Part shown: one piece after another, positions 1-6,435 of the stretch | How positions within the stretch are numbered: position 1 is the stretch's first letter | Layout: each line of letters opens with the position of its first letter | Assembly: GCA_016189965.1 (NCBI GenBank) | Contig: JACPRL010000115.1 | Coordinates: 1 to 20,656, forward strand | Direction of reading: 5' to 3' | From: Acidobacteriota bacterium | Lineage (GTDB): Bacteria; Acidobacteriota; Terriglobia; Acidiferrales; 2-02-FULL-67-57 | DNA: 20,656 bases | Made by a program: the position numbers and the translations under genes | Notes under the pieces: generated by a model | Told to the model about the DNA's origin: nothing | The model's input: only the letters and a program-made list of their open reading frames with translations | The model's database searches: none

Positions 1-1172
1 CCCCCACACCGACCATCGCTTTCGAAATCCTTCGCCGAAAGACAGACGGCGGCATCAATTTCACCGCCAGCCACAATCCACCCGAATACAACGGGCTGAA
101 GTATTCGACCCCGGACGGCGCCCCGGCACTCCCCGAGGTGACAAAACAACTCGAGCGTCTGGCCGCCCGCTATCTCGCCGCCGGCGTGCCCGAACCAGGC
201 CCCGCTCAGCCGGAGAGCTTTGAACAGATCGACCCGCGGCCTCCTTACTTGGAAACGCTGGCGCAAAAAATCGCCGTGAATGAAATCCGGCGTGCCGGCC
301 TCCGAGTCGCCTACGACCCGCTGTACGGCACCGGTGCCGGCTATCTGGACCGCTTCCTGGCCGAGCATGGCATCGAGGTTCACACCTTGCACGCCCAGCG
401 GGACGTCCTCTTCGGCGGGCACGCACCCGAGCCAGCAGACACCATCCTCGAGCCGCTGCGTCAGACCGTCCTCGAATCCGGCGCGCACGTCGGCCTCTCC
501 ACCGACGGCGACGCCGACCGCTTTGGCATCCTCGACCGCTCCGGCACGTTTGTCTCGGCCAACCACATCATCGCGCTTCTCCTCGACTACTTGCTCGAAA
601 CGCGGCCCGACTGGCCCCGCGGCGTCGCCCGCAGCGTCGCCACCACCCACCTGGTGGACGCGGTGGCTCGGCACCACAACGTTCTCGTCCACGAAACCCC
701 GGTCGGATTCAAATACATCGGCGAACTGATCAAGCAGGACAAAATCACTATTGGCGGCGAGGAGAGCGCCGGCCTGAGCGTCTACGGCCACGTGCCCGAA
801 AAGGACGGCATCCTCGCCTGCCTGCTGGTGGCGGAAATGGTGGCGCGCCGCCAGGCGCCCCTCGAAGAGCAACTGCAGGCGCTGTTCCGCAAAGTCGGCG
901 CCTACTACCCGGTCCGCATCAATGTGCACTTGGAAGAGTCAGCCCACGAACGCATCACCGACCGCATCCAGCGCGACCCCAAGAGCTTCAATGGGCGCCG
1001 CGTCGTCAAGGTAAATCGCACCGACGGCCTGAAACTTCTGTTTGAAGATGAATCCTGGGTGCTGATGCGGCTCTCCGGCACCGAGCCCGTGGTGCGTTTC
1101 TATTGCGAAGCGCACTCGGAGAAGGACACTGCCGCTCTCGTCGAGGCGGCGCGGAAGTTCGTGCTGGAATGA
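1..1172 (+). CDS. phosphoglucomutase/phosphohexomutase, 5' partial
   Basis: This is the C-terminal 389 residues of an alpha-D-phosphohexomutase, which interconverts hexose 1- and 6-phosphates and feeds sugar nucleotides into envelope synthesis. The frame is open from base 3, and the active-site loop FTASHNPPEYNG is encoded at about 60-100. The GTG at 138 is therefore internal and the true start lies before the window. Downstream are the metal loop STDGDADRFG (about 498-527), the sugar-specificity loop GGEESAG (about 754-774) and the phosphate-binding loop LSGTEPVVRFY near the C terminus. All four signature loops are thus present. GEESAG favours phosphoglucomutase over GlmM (GEQSG) or PMM/PGM (GEMSG), but substrate specificity is inferred. 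The stop TGA overlaps the ATG of the following septum gene (ATGA), implying translational coupling. Confidence 0.93.
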   Translation, partial: PTPTIAFEILRRKTDGGINFTASHNPPEYNGLKYSTPDGAPALPEVTKQLERLAARYLAAGVPEPGPAQPESFEQIDPRPPYLETLAQKIAVNEIRRAGLRVAYDPLYGTGAGYLDRFLAEHGIEVHTLHAQRDVLFGGHAPEPADTILEPLRQTVLESGAHVGLSTDGDADRFGILDRSGTFVSANHIIALLLDYLLETRPDWPRGVARSVATTHLVDAVARHHNVLVHETPVGFKYIGELIKQDKITIGGEESAGLSVYGHVPEKDGILACLLVAEMVARRQAPLEEQLQALFRKVGAYYPVRINVHLEESAHERITDRIQRDPKSFNGRRVVKVNRTDGLKLLFEDESWVLMRLSGTEPVVRFYCEAHSEKDTAALVEAARKFVLE

Positions 1173-1522
1173 CCCCCGTCCCGAACCGCTCCCCCTCCCC
1201 CTGGCGCCGGCTCCTCCTGACTCTGCTCGGGCTGGCCCTCCTCGCCTTGGTCGTCCACACCGTCTTCGGCGAGCATGGCTACCTGGCACTGGCCCGCCAA
1301 CGCGAAGAGCTAAAACGCCTCGAGCAGGAGATCGACCGGCTGGAAGAGGAAAACCGCCGGCTGGCGGAAGAAGTGCAAACCTTGAAGAGCGACCCGCGCG
1401 CCATCGAGCGCGTCGCCCGCGAGCAACTGAAGATGGCCCGCCCCGGCGAAAAAATCATCACCCTGCCGCCGGAGGAACCTCCCGCTGCCGAATCAGAGTC
1501 GCGCTCGAAAGAAAAACCCTAG
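1169..1522 (+). CDS. septum formation initiator FtsB/DivIC family protein
   Basis: A 117-residue bitopic membrane protein of the FtsB/DivIC family, which joins the FtsQ-FtsL-FtsB subcomplex that activates septal synthesis by FtsW and FtsI. It has a short basic N terminus, one transmembrane helix at about residues 14-33, a charged coiled coil at about 41-73 rich in Glu, Leu and Arg, and then the family's C-terminal block SDPRAIERVAREQLKMARPG (74-93). A Pro/Glu/Ser tail follows. The start ATG at 1169 was chosen because it overlaps the preceding stop as ATGA and puts the transmembrane helix near the N terminus; upstream in-frame starts would lie deep inside the mutase gene. Its partner ftsQ is in the opposite-strand cluster of this window. 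The stop TAG lies at the edge of the hairpin repeat that follows. Confidence 0.88.
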   Translation: MTPVPNRSPSPWRRLLLTLLGLALLALVVHTVFGEHGYLALARQREELKRLEQEIDRLEEENRRLAEEVQTLKSDPRAIERVAREQLKMARPGEKIITLPPEEPPAAESESRSKEKP

Positions 1523-1676
1523 CAGCCTGCCGAAAAACGTCGTTTCACTGTCATTCCGAGCCCTTGCGCGCCATGGCGGCGAGGAATCTGCTTTTTCTTC
1601 ACTCCGTTGCCCCGGAAAAGCAGATTCCTCGCTACGCTCGGAATGACAAAGCGCGACTTTTTCAGCATCCTGTTAG
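1519..1676. repeat. hairpin (MITE/REP-like) repeat, copy 1
   Basis: An intergenic nested palindrome. The inner stem pairs 1581-1595 with 1616-1630 (15 bp, perfect, GAGGAATCTGCTTTT) around a 20-nt loop. The next stem pairs 1550-1560 with 1637-1647 (11 bp, GTCATTCCGAG). Imperfect outer ends pair 1519-1542 (CTAGCAGCCTGCCGAAAAA) with 1652-1676. The left arm carries about 20 extra bases at 1561-1580 that the right arm lacks. A related element lies at 4680-4835. No open frame of note fits inside, so it looks like a non-autonomous repeat. Its left end includes the TAG stop of the FtsB/DivIC gene. It may also terminate transcription, but this is not shown. Confidence 0.85.
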
Positions 1677-1704
1677 GCCGCGGCTCCTGCCAGAAGCAGT
1701 GCGC

Positions 1705-1733
1705 TTGAACGCGTTCTTCTCTTGTGGGACAAT
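1705..1733 (+). promoter_or_regulatory. candidate sigma70-type promoter for rpiB-glyA
   Basis: A TTGAAC box at 1705-1710 and a GACAAT box at 1728-1733 are separated by exactly 17 nt. Each box matches the TTGACA/TATAAT consensus at four of six positions. The predicted start site near 1740 leaves a short leader to the rpiB ATG at 1755. The site lies just after the hairpin repeat, where a new transcription unit would be expected. This is a consensus match only, without experimental support. Confidence 0.42.
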
Positions 1734-1754
1734 TCTTCGCGGCGAGGAAATCCG

Positions 1755-2234
1755 ATGGCCAAGAAAGGCTATTCCCGCATCGCGCTGGCTGCCGACCACG
1801 CCGGCTACCAGGTCAAGGAACGCATCAAGGAGACGCTGCAACAGGAAGGCTTCGAGGTGATTGATTTCGGCACCCACACGGCCGAGTCGGTTGATTACCC
1901 GGATTATGCCAAGCTGGTCGCGCAGAGCGTCTCGCAGGCCGAGAGCGACCGCGGCGTCCTGGTTTGCGGCACCGGCCTGGGCATGGCCATTACGGCCAAT
2001 AAGTTCCGCGGCATCCGCGCTGCCACCTGCAACGACGCCTATACCGCCCGCATGGCCGCCGAGCACACCGACGCCAACGTGCTCTGCGTCGGCGCCCGGG
2101 TGGTGGATGCCGACCACGCCGTGGCCATCGTCCGCGAGTGGCTGAAAGGCAAGTTCGGCGGCGGCCGCCATCAGCGGCGCATCGACAAGATCGCTGAGAT
2201 CGAGCGCGCCCAGCCCGCGCTCCCCGCGCGATGA
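1755..2234 (+). CDS. rpiB: ribose-5-phosphate isomerase B
   Basis: A 159-residue RpiB/LacA-LacB family sugar-phosphate isomerase, interconverting ribose 5-phosphate and ribulose 5-phosphate in the cytosolic pentose phosphate pathway. The N terminus ALAADHAGYQ (residues 10-19) carries the conserved Asp-His pair, and VCGTGLGM (70-77) contains the catalytic cysteine Cys71. ARMAAEHTDANVLCVGAR forms the conserved second half. Length is normal. A GTG start at 1722 is also open, but ATG at 1755 is preferred because of the Shine-Dalgarno GAGGAA at 1744-1749 and the fit to the family N terminus. The basic tail after residue 140 is slightly extended. The stop overlaps the start of glyA (ATGA). RpiB-GlyA pairing is common in bacteria, so the context agrees with the call. 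Confidence 0.96.
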   Translation: MAKKGYSRIALAADHAGYQVKERIKETLQQEGFEVIDFGTHTAESVDYPDYAKLVAQSVSQAESDRGVLVCGTGLGMAITANKFRGIRAATCNDAYTARMAAEHTDANVLCVGARVVDADHAVAIVREWLKGKFGGGRHQRRIDKIAEIERAQPALPAR

Positions 2235-3532
2235 AATCCTCCCACGCCAACCGAATGAACCGGCCCTTGAAAGAGGTCGACCCGGAAGTTTATGACGCCA
2301 TCGGCGGTGAGACCCGCCGCCAGGCGGAAACCCTGGAGCTGATCGCCTCGGAAAATTTCACCAGCGAGGCGGTGCTGGAGGCCACCGGCTCCGTCTTCAC
2401 CAACAAGTACGCGGAAGGCTACCCCGGGCGCCGCTACTACGGCGGCTGCGAGTTCGTCGATGTCGTGGAAACGCTGGCCCGCGAGCGCGCCAAGAGGCTG
2501 TTCGGCGCCGAGCATGCCAACGTCCAACCGCACTCCGGCACGCAGGCCAACATCGCCGTTTATGAAACCGTGCTCAAGGAGGGCGACCCGGTTCTGGGGA
2601 TGGACCTCAGCCACGGCGGCCACCTGAGCCACGGCCACCCCTTGAACTTCTCCGGCAAACACTACCGGTTCATCCCCTACGGGGTGCGGCGCGACACGGA
2701 AACGATTGACTACGACAAACTGGAGCAACTGGCCCGCGAGCATCAGCCAAAACTCTTGGTGGCGGGCGCCAGCGCTTACCCGCGCACGATGGATTTCGAG
2801 CGCATGGCCGCCATCACGCGCGCCGTCGGCTGCCTGTTCATGATGGACATGGCGCACATCGCCGGCCTCATCGCCGCCGGCGTGCATCCCAGCCCGGTGC
2901 CGCACGCCGACTTCGTCACCACCACGACACACAAGACGCTGCGCGGCCCGCGCAGCGGGCTCATCCTGTGCCGCGAAGAGTTCGCCAAAGCGCTCGACAA
3001 AACCGTCTTTCCCGGCGAGCAAGGCGGGCCTCTGGTGCACGTGATTGCCGCCAAGGCCGTGTGCCTGAAAGAGGCCATGGAGCCCGAATTCGCCGCCTAC
3101 CAGCGGCAGATCGTGGCCAACGCCCGGAAGCTGGCCGACACGCTGGCGGCGCGCGGTTTCCGCGTCGTCTCCGGGGGCACGGACACGCACCTGTTGCTGG
3201 TGGACGTCTACCAGCGCGGCATCATGGGACGGGATGCGGAAGCCTGGCTGGAGAAGGCTGGGATTACGGTGAACAAGAACGCCATCCCCTTCGACCAGTT
3301 GCCTCCTTTGAAGGCCAGCGGCATCCGCATCGGCACGCCGGCGCTCACGTCGCGCGGCATGCAGGAACCCGAGATGGAGCTCATCGGGAACTGGATGGCC
3401 GACGCGCTGGAACATATGGGCGACGGGCGCGTCATCGAACGCATCCGCGGCCAGGTGCGGGAGCTGACCTCCCGCTTCCCGCTCTACACCCTGCGACTGG
3501 AGGAGATGCAAGCCCCGACACGCACCCCGTAG
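2231..3532 (+). CDS. glyA: serine hydroxymethyltransferase
   Basis: A 433-residue PLP enzyme converting serine and tetrahydrofolate to glycine and 5,10-methylene-THF, the main source of cytosolic one-carbon units. Visible signatures are LIASENFTS (residues 38-46), TNKYAEGYPGRRYYGG (57-72), the SGTQAN region (102-107), DMAHIAGL (206-213) and the PLP-lysine motif TTTTHKTLRGPR with Lys235. The C-terminal domain carries RIGTPALTSRGM, typical of SHMT. Length matches the family. The ATG at 2231 overlaps the rpiB stop by ATGA; ATG at 2255 (Met9) is an alternative, and no strong Shine-Dalgarno decides between them. It ends with TAG, 23 nt before the glycosyltransferase ATG, so co-transcription is likely. 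Confidence 0.97.
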   Translation: MKSSHANRMNRPLKEVDPEVYDAIGGETRRQAETLELIASENFTSEAVLEATGSVFTNKYAEGYPGRRYYGGCEFVDVVETLARERAKRLFGAEHANVQPHSGTQANIAVYETVLKEGDPVLGMDLSHGGHLSHGHPLNFSGKHYRFIPYGVRRDTETIDYDKLEQLAREHQPKLLVAGASAYPRTMDFERMAAITRAVGCLFMMDMAHIAGLIAAGVHPSPVPHADFVTTTTHKTLRGPRSGLILCREEFAKALDKTVFPGEQGGPLVHVIAAKAVCLKEAMEPEFAAYQRQIVANARKLADTLAARGFRVVSGGTDTHLLLVDVYQRGIMGRDAEAWLEKAGITVNKNAIPFDQLPPLKASGIRIGTPALTSRGMQEPEMELIGNWMADALEHMGDGRVIERIRGQVRELTSRFPLYTLRLEEMQAPTRTP

Positions 3533-3555
3533 CCGCTGCTCGGAGTGCCAGACCG

Positions 3556-4683
3556 ATGAAAATCGCGATCGATATCCGACGCGTGAGCGACTACGGCGTC
3601 GGCACTTACACCCGCAACCTCGTCACCACTCTCGCCCGACTCGACCCGGAGAACTCCTACCTGCTTCTCGGCCGCCCCGTGGACTCGGATGAGCTGGGGC
3701 CGTTGCCCCAGAACTTCTCTCTGCTCGAATTCGCCCGCAGCGGCCCCGGCCTCCGACACGATTTGCAGCTCGGCTGGACGCTCGAGCGCCAGAAGGTGCA
3801 CCTGTTCCACATGCCCTATCTGGCACCGCTGTGGCTCGTGCCCTGCCCCCACGTCGTCACCGTGCACGACACGGTGGAGTTTCTCGATTTCTCCGGCGAC
3901 GGCGGTTCTCTGTCCGACGTGCTCAGTTTCTATCGAACGCGGCAACGGCTGCACCGCGCCCGCCGCATCCTCAGCGTGTCGCAGGCCACCCGGCGCGACC
4001 TGCAACGCCTGTTCGGGCTGCCCGGCGAGCGCATTGAAGTCGTCTACAACGCGCTCGATGCGCGCCTGGCGGAAGCGCCCCCGCCCGAAGAAGTGGAACG
4101 CGCGCTCGGCCGCTACTCCGTGCAGGAACCCTACCTGCTCTACACCGGCAACGCCCGGCCCCACAAGAACCTGCCGCGGCTCATCGAGGCTTTTGCGCTG
4201 GTGAAGGACGAGCTGCGCGAGCATCCGCGCTACGCCGAGCTCAAGCTCATCATCATCGGCGAGGAGTTGACCAAGCATCCCCAGTTGCGCCGCGCCGTGG
4301 TGAAGAGCCGCACGCAGGCCCACGTGCGCTTCCTGGGCTTCGTGCCGCCGCAGACGCTCAAAGTCTTCTATGCCCGCGCCTCCGCCTTCGTCTTTCCCTC
4401 CCTCCACGAGGGCTTCGGTTTGCCGCCGCTCGAAGCCATGGCGCAGGGGACTCCGGTGGTCACCTCGAATGTCTCCGCCCTGCCCGAAGTCCTGGGCGAC
4501 GCCGCCCTGTTTGTGAGTCCGGAAAAGGTCTTCGACATCGGCCGCGGCATCCGCCAGGTGCTGTTGGATGACGAGCTGCGGAAAACGCTGATCGAGCGCG
4601 GCCGGCAGCAGGTGAAGCGCTTTTCCTGGGACGAGTCCATCCGCCAGGTCCTGCAAGTCTATCGGGACGCCGCGGCGAGTTAG
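3556..4683 (+). CDS. GT4-family glycosyltransferase
   Basis: A 375-residue retaining GT-B glycosyltransferase of the GT4 (Glycos_transf_1) type. The N-terminal domain opens with KIAIDIRRVSDYGVGTYTRN, the loop expected around the acceptor site, and contains VHDTVEF. The linker and donor domain begin near YLLYTGNARPHKNLPRLIEA. The donor-binding EX7E motif appears as HEGFGLPPLEAMAQGTPVV, followed by SNVSALPEVLGDAALFV. There is no transmembrane segment, so it is cytosolic or membrane-associated. The ATG at 3556 has GGAGT at 3542-3546 as a plausible Shine-Dalgarno. Donor and acceptor cannot be read from the sequence; an envelope polysaccharide or glycolipid is the usual role. It follows glyA closely, and its stop TAG sits at the left end of repeat copy 2. 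Confidence 0.9.
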   Translation: MKIAIDIRRVSDYGVGTYTRNLVTTLARLDPENSYLLLGRPVDSDELGPLPQNFSLLEFARSGPGLRHDLQLGWTLERQKVHLFHMPYLAPLWLVPCPHVVTVHDTVEFLDFSGDGGSLSDVLSFYRTRQRLHRARRILSVSQATRRDLQRLFGLPGERIEVVYNALDARLAEAPPPEEVERALGRYSVQEPYLLYTGNARPHKNLPRLIEAFALVKDELREHPRYAELKLIIIGEELTKHPQLRRAVVKSRTQAHVRFLGFVPPQTLKVFYARASAFVFPSLHEGFGLPPLEAMAQGTPVVTSNVSALPEVLGDAALFVSPEKVFDIGRGIRQVLLDDELRKTLIERGRQQVKRFSWDESIRQVLQVYRDAAAS

Positions 4684-4835
4684 CAGGGTACTCAGAAAGT
4701 TGCGCTTATCATTCCGAGCGGAGCGAGGAATCTGCTTGTCTGAGGCAACAGGTTGAAGAAAAAGCAGATTCCTCACCGCCAAGGCAGGCAAGGGTTCGGA
4801 ATGACACGGGTATAGGTTTTTCAGCAACCGGCTAA
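4680..4835. repeat. hairpin (MITE/REP-like) repeat, copy 2
   Basis: The second copy of the element at 1519-1676. The inner stem pairs 4725-4737 with 4762-4774 (13 bp, perfect, GAGGAATCTGCTT). A further stem pairs 4709-4717 with 4796-4804 (TCATTCCGA). Imperfect outer ends are TTAGCAGGGTACTCAGAAA on the left and the complement of TTAGCCGGTTGCTGAAAAA on the right. Here the roughly 20-nt extra segment is in the right arm (4775-4795), and its reverse complement resembles the left-arm extra of copy 1, so the copies are in opposite orientation. It fills the whole gap between two convergent genes and contributes the TAG stops of both. Confidence 0.87.
4725..4774. terminator. possible bidirectional terminator hairpin within repeat copy 2
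   Basis: A 13-bp perfect stem with a 24-nt loop lies exactly between the convergent glycosyltransferase and JAMM genes. Both strands lack a long U tract directly after the stem, so it is not a classical intrinsic terminator. Position is the main argument: it is the only non-coding stretch separating the two operons. Confidence 0.33.
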
Positions 4836-5239
4836 GGCTCGATCTCCACCCAAAGCTCTTCTTCCCTCTCCCTGCCGAGAAGAAAAGCGCGGACGGGCCG
4901 GCTGGCCTCCGGCCGGGGCGAGACAATCACATAGGGGACGCCGGGATAGTACGCCTGCTCGCGGTCGCGCGCCGACGGCGCGTTGTCCCCCGTGGGATGG
5001 GAATGATAGATGCCGAGCAGCTCGAGCATCTCTGCCCGCAAGCGGCGGAAAATTTCGAAGAGCTCGCGCGCCGGGATTTCATAGGCAGAAGCGGAGGCCA
5101 GCGCGTTGGTAGCGGGAAAGACGTGGGTGACGCGCGCGCCACACCCGCCCAGCAGCCCGCAGCACTCCTGGGGAAGATGACGACGAGCCTCTTCGACCAG
5201 CGCCCGCCAGAGGCTGGCCGACAACTCGAGCCGCGTCAC
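4832..5239 (-). CDS. JAMM/M67-family (Mec-like) metallopeptidase
   Basis: A 135-residue JAB/MPN zinc metallopeptidase. Numbered from the GTG at 5239, the catalytic Glu is E25 in PQECCGLLGG, and the JAMM signature is complete: H79-S-H81-P, six residues, S89, two residues, D92 (HSHPTGDNAPSARD). The ECCGLL block resembles the Mec family, which cleaves C-terminal adducts from ThiS/MoaD-like sulfur carriers; that substrate is inference, as no such carrier is visible here. The GTG start lies 7 nt after the ftsZ stop and gives normal family length. An in-frame ATG at 5290 would add 17 residues and overlap ftsZ by 44 nt, so it is less likely. It is the last gene of the dcw operon, and its TAG lies in the end of repeat copy 2. 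Confidence 0.86.
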   Translation of the reverse strand: MTRLELSASLWRALVEEARRHLPQECCGLLGGCGARVTHVFPATNALASASAYEIPARELFEIFRRLRAEMLELLGIYHSHPTGDNAPSARDREQAYYPGVPYVIVSPRPEASRPVRAFLLGREREEELWVEIEP

Positions 5240-5246
5240 GACGGCG

Positions 5247-6407
5247 TCAACGTTCCGCTCGCCACTGCCGCCGGACGAAGGCCGGCACATCGAGGTCAGT
5301 TCCCTCCGCCGGCACTACAGACGGCACCGGCTGCCGGGTCACTCCGCCTCGAGCCGGGCTGGCCGGAGAAGCCGGCGCTTCGGCGACCCCGCGTGCCGGG
5401 GAGCGCGCCGGCACGCGCTTCTGGCTATCACGGAAGCCGGTGGCAATGACGGTGATTTTGACCCCGTCCTTCATGGACTCGTCGTGCACAGCGCCGAAGA
5501 TGATGTTGGCGTCTTCGTGCGCCACCTTCTGCACCAGCGCGGAAGCCTCGTGCACTTCCTGCAGGGTCAGGTTGGACGAGCCGGTGATGTTGAGGAGCAC
5601 GCCGCGCGCGCCCTGGATGGAGCCCTCTTCGAGCAAGGGGCTGGCGATGGCGCGCTCGGCGGCCTCGCGGGCGCGATGGGCTCCGCTGGCGATGCCCGTC
5701 CCCATCACGGCGAACCCCTGCCCCTTCATGATGGTGGTGACGTCGGCGAAGTCGCGGTTGATGACGCCGGGGATGGCGATGATGTCGGTGATGCCCTGCA
5801 CAGCTTGCCGCAGGATGTCGTCGGCCAGGCGGAACGCTTCAAAGAAGCTCGTCCCCGGCTCGACCGCTTCCAAGAGTCGCTGGTTGGGGATGGCGATGAG
5901 CGTGTCGACGCAGGCAATCAGCTCGGCCAAGCCCTGTTCCGCCTGCAGCGCCCGCCGCCGGCCTTCGAAGGCGAACGGCTTGGTGATCACCGCCACCGTC
6001 AGCGCCCCCAGCTCGGAGGCCAGGTTGGCGATGATGGGGGCGGCCCCGGTGCCGGTGCCGCCGCCGAGCCCGGCGGTGATGAACACCATATCGGCGCCTT
6101 CCAGGGCCTCGACCAGCTTGTCGGTATCTTCGAGCGCGGCGGCGCGCCCGACATCCGGATTGTCGCCCGCCACCAACCACATGGACAGCTAGACGCCGAG
6201 TTGCAGCTTCAGAGGCGCCTTCGACTGCTTCAGCGCCTGCAAGTCCGTGTTGGCGGCCAGAAACTCCACGCCCTGGACGCCGGCGGCGATCATGCGGTTG
6301 ACCGCGTTGCCGCCGCCACCGCCCACGCCCAGCACTTTGATGCGCGCGACATTCAGCTCCTCACCTGCTCCCGTCCTGCCGTTGCTCCCGTTTTTGCCGC
6401 CCCCCAT
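5247..6407 (-). pseudogene. ftsZ: cell division GTPase FtsZ, interrupted by an in-frame stop
   Basis: FtsZ is the tubulin-like GTPase that forms the Z ring. The frame spans 386 codons, a normal length, but codon 73 is TAG (6189-6191), splitting it into 6189-6407 and 5247-6182 without a frame change. The N-terminal part has the nucleotide loop VLGVGGGGGNAVNRM and NTDLQALKQSKAP. The C-terminal part has the tubulin signature GGGTGTGAAPI, the T7 catalytic loop NRDFADV and the C-terminal FtsA-binding peptide DLDVPAFVRR. The expected T3 loop (KLTRGLGAG-like) reads stop-LSMWLVAG. AGGAGGG at 6418-6424 supports the ATG at 6407. ATG at 6182 could in principle restart translation but has no Shine-Dalgarno, and that product would lack the first nucleotide-binding segments. 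Everything else is conserved, so a sequence error is the likeliest cause; recent inactivation is the alternative. Confidence 0.9.
6165..6194 (-). other. lesion site in ftsZ T3 loop
   Basis: The coding strand reads GTC TAG CTG TCC ATG TGG, then TTG GTG GCG GGC. Family knowledge predicts V-K-L-T-R/K-G-L-G-A-G here. Five codons (6191-6189, 6185-6183, 6182-6180, 6179-6177, 6173-6171) differ from plausible family codons by a single base each, always a T on the coding strand (positions 6191, 6185, 6181, 6179, 6172). The flanking codons on both sides fit FtsZ well. Confidence 0.75.
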
Positions 6408-6417
6408 GAGTTTGTTT

Positions 6418-6424
6418 CCCTCCT
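6418..6424 (-). promoter_or_regulatory. ribosome binding site of ftsZ
   Basis: AGGAGGG on the minus strand lies 10 nt before the ATG at 6407, in the 28-nt gap between ftsA and ftsZ. It is a near-complete anti-16S match and fixes the ftsZ start, including the Gly/Asn-rich first 18 residues that precede the conserved core. Confidence 0.7.
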
Positions 6425-6435
6425 GTAGAGTATGC

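Noticed and set aside
138..140. GTG as the start of the phosphohexomutase
   Set aside because: The frame is open upstream to base 3 and encodes the catalytic TASHNP loop, so the gene begins before the window.
1550..1647. CRISPR-like repeat or tRNA in the hairpin-rich intergenic region
   Set aside because: There is a single nested palindrome, not a series of spaced direct repeats, and no cloverleaf or T-loop consensus. The same element recurs at 4680-4835.
2171..3511. A minus-strand frame of 446 codons opposite glyA
   Set aside because: It mirrors glyA codon structure, shows no recognisable motif and lacks its own ribosome binding context. glyA is unambiguous on the plus strand.
3484..4926. 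A minus-strand frame of 480 codons opposite the glycosyltransferase and repeat copy 2
   Set aside because: It runs through the intergenic repeat and antisense to a clear GT4 gene. Composition is that of a shadow frame.
6172..6191. Diversity-generating retroelement hypermutation in ftsZ
   Set aside because: No reverse transcriptase or template repeat is visible, and the changes are not restricted to adenine template positions in a C-terminal variable region.
6165..6194. Programmed readthrough, intein or intron explaining the ftsZ stop
   Set aside because: No extra sequence is inserted and the frame is unchanged. Readthrough alone would still leave Trp and Val in place of the T3 loop glycines, so these do not restore a normal protein.
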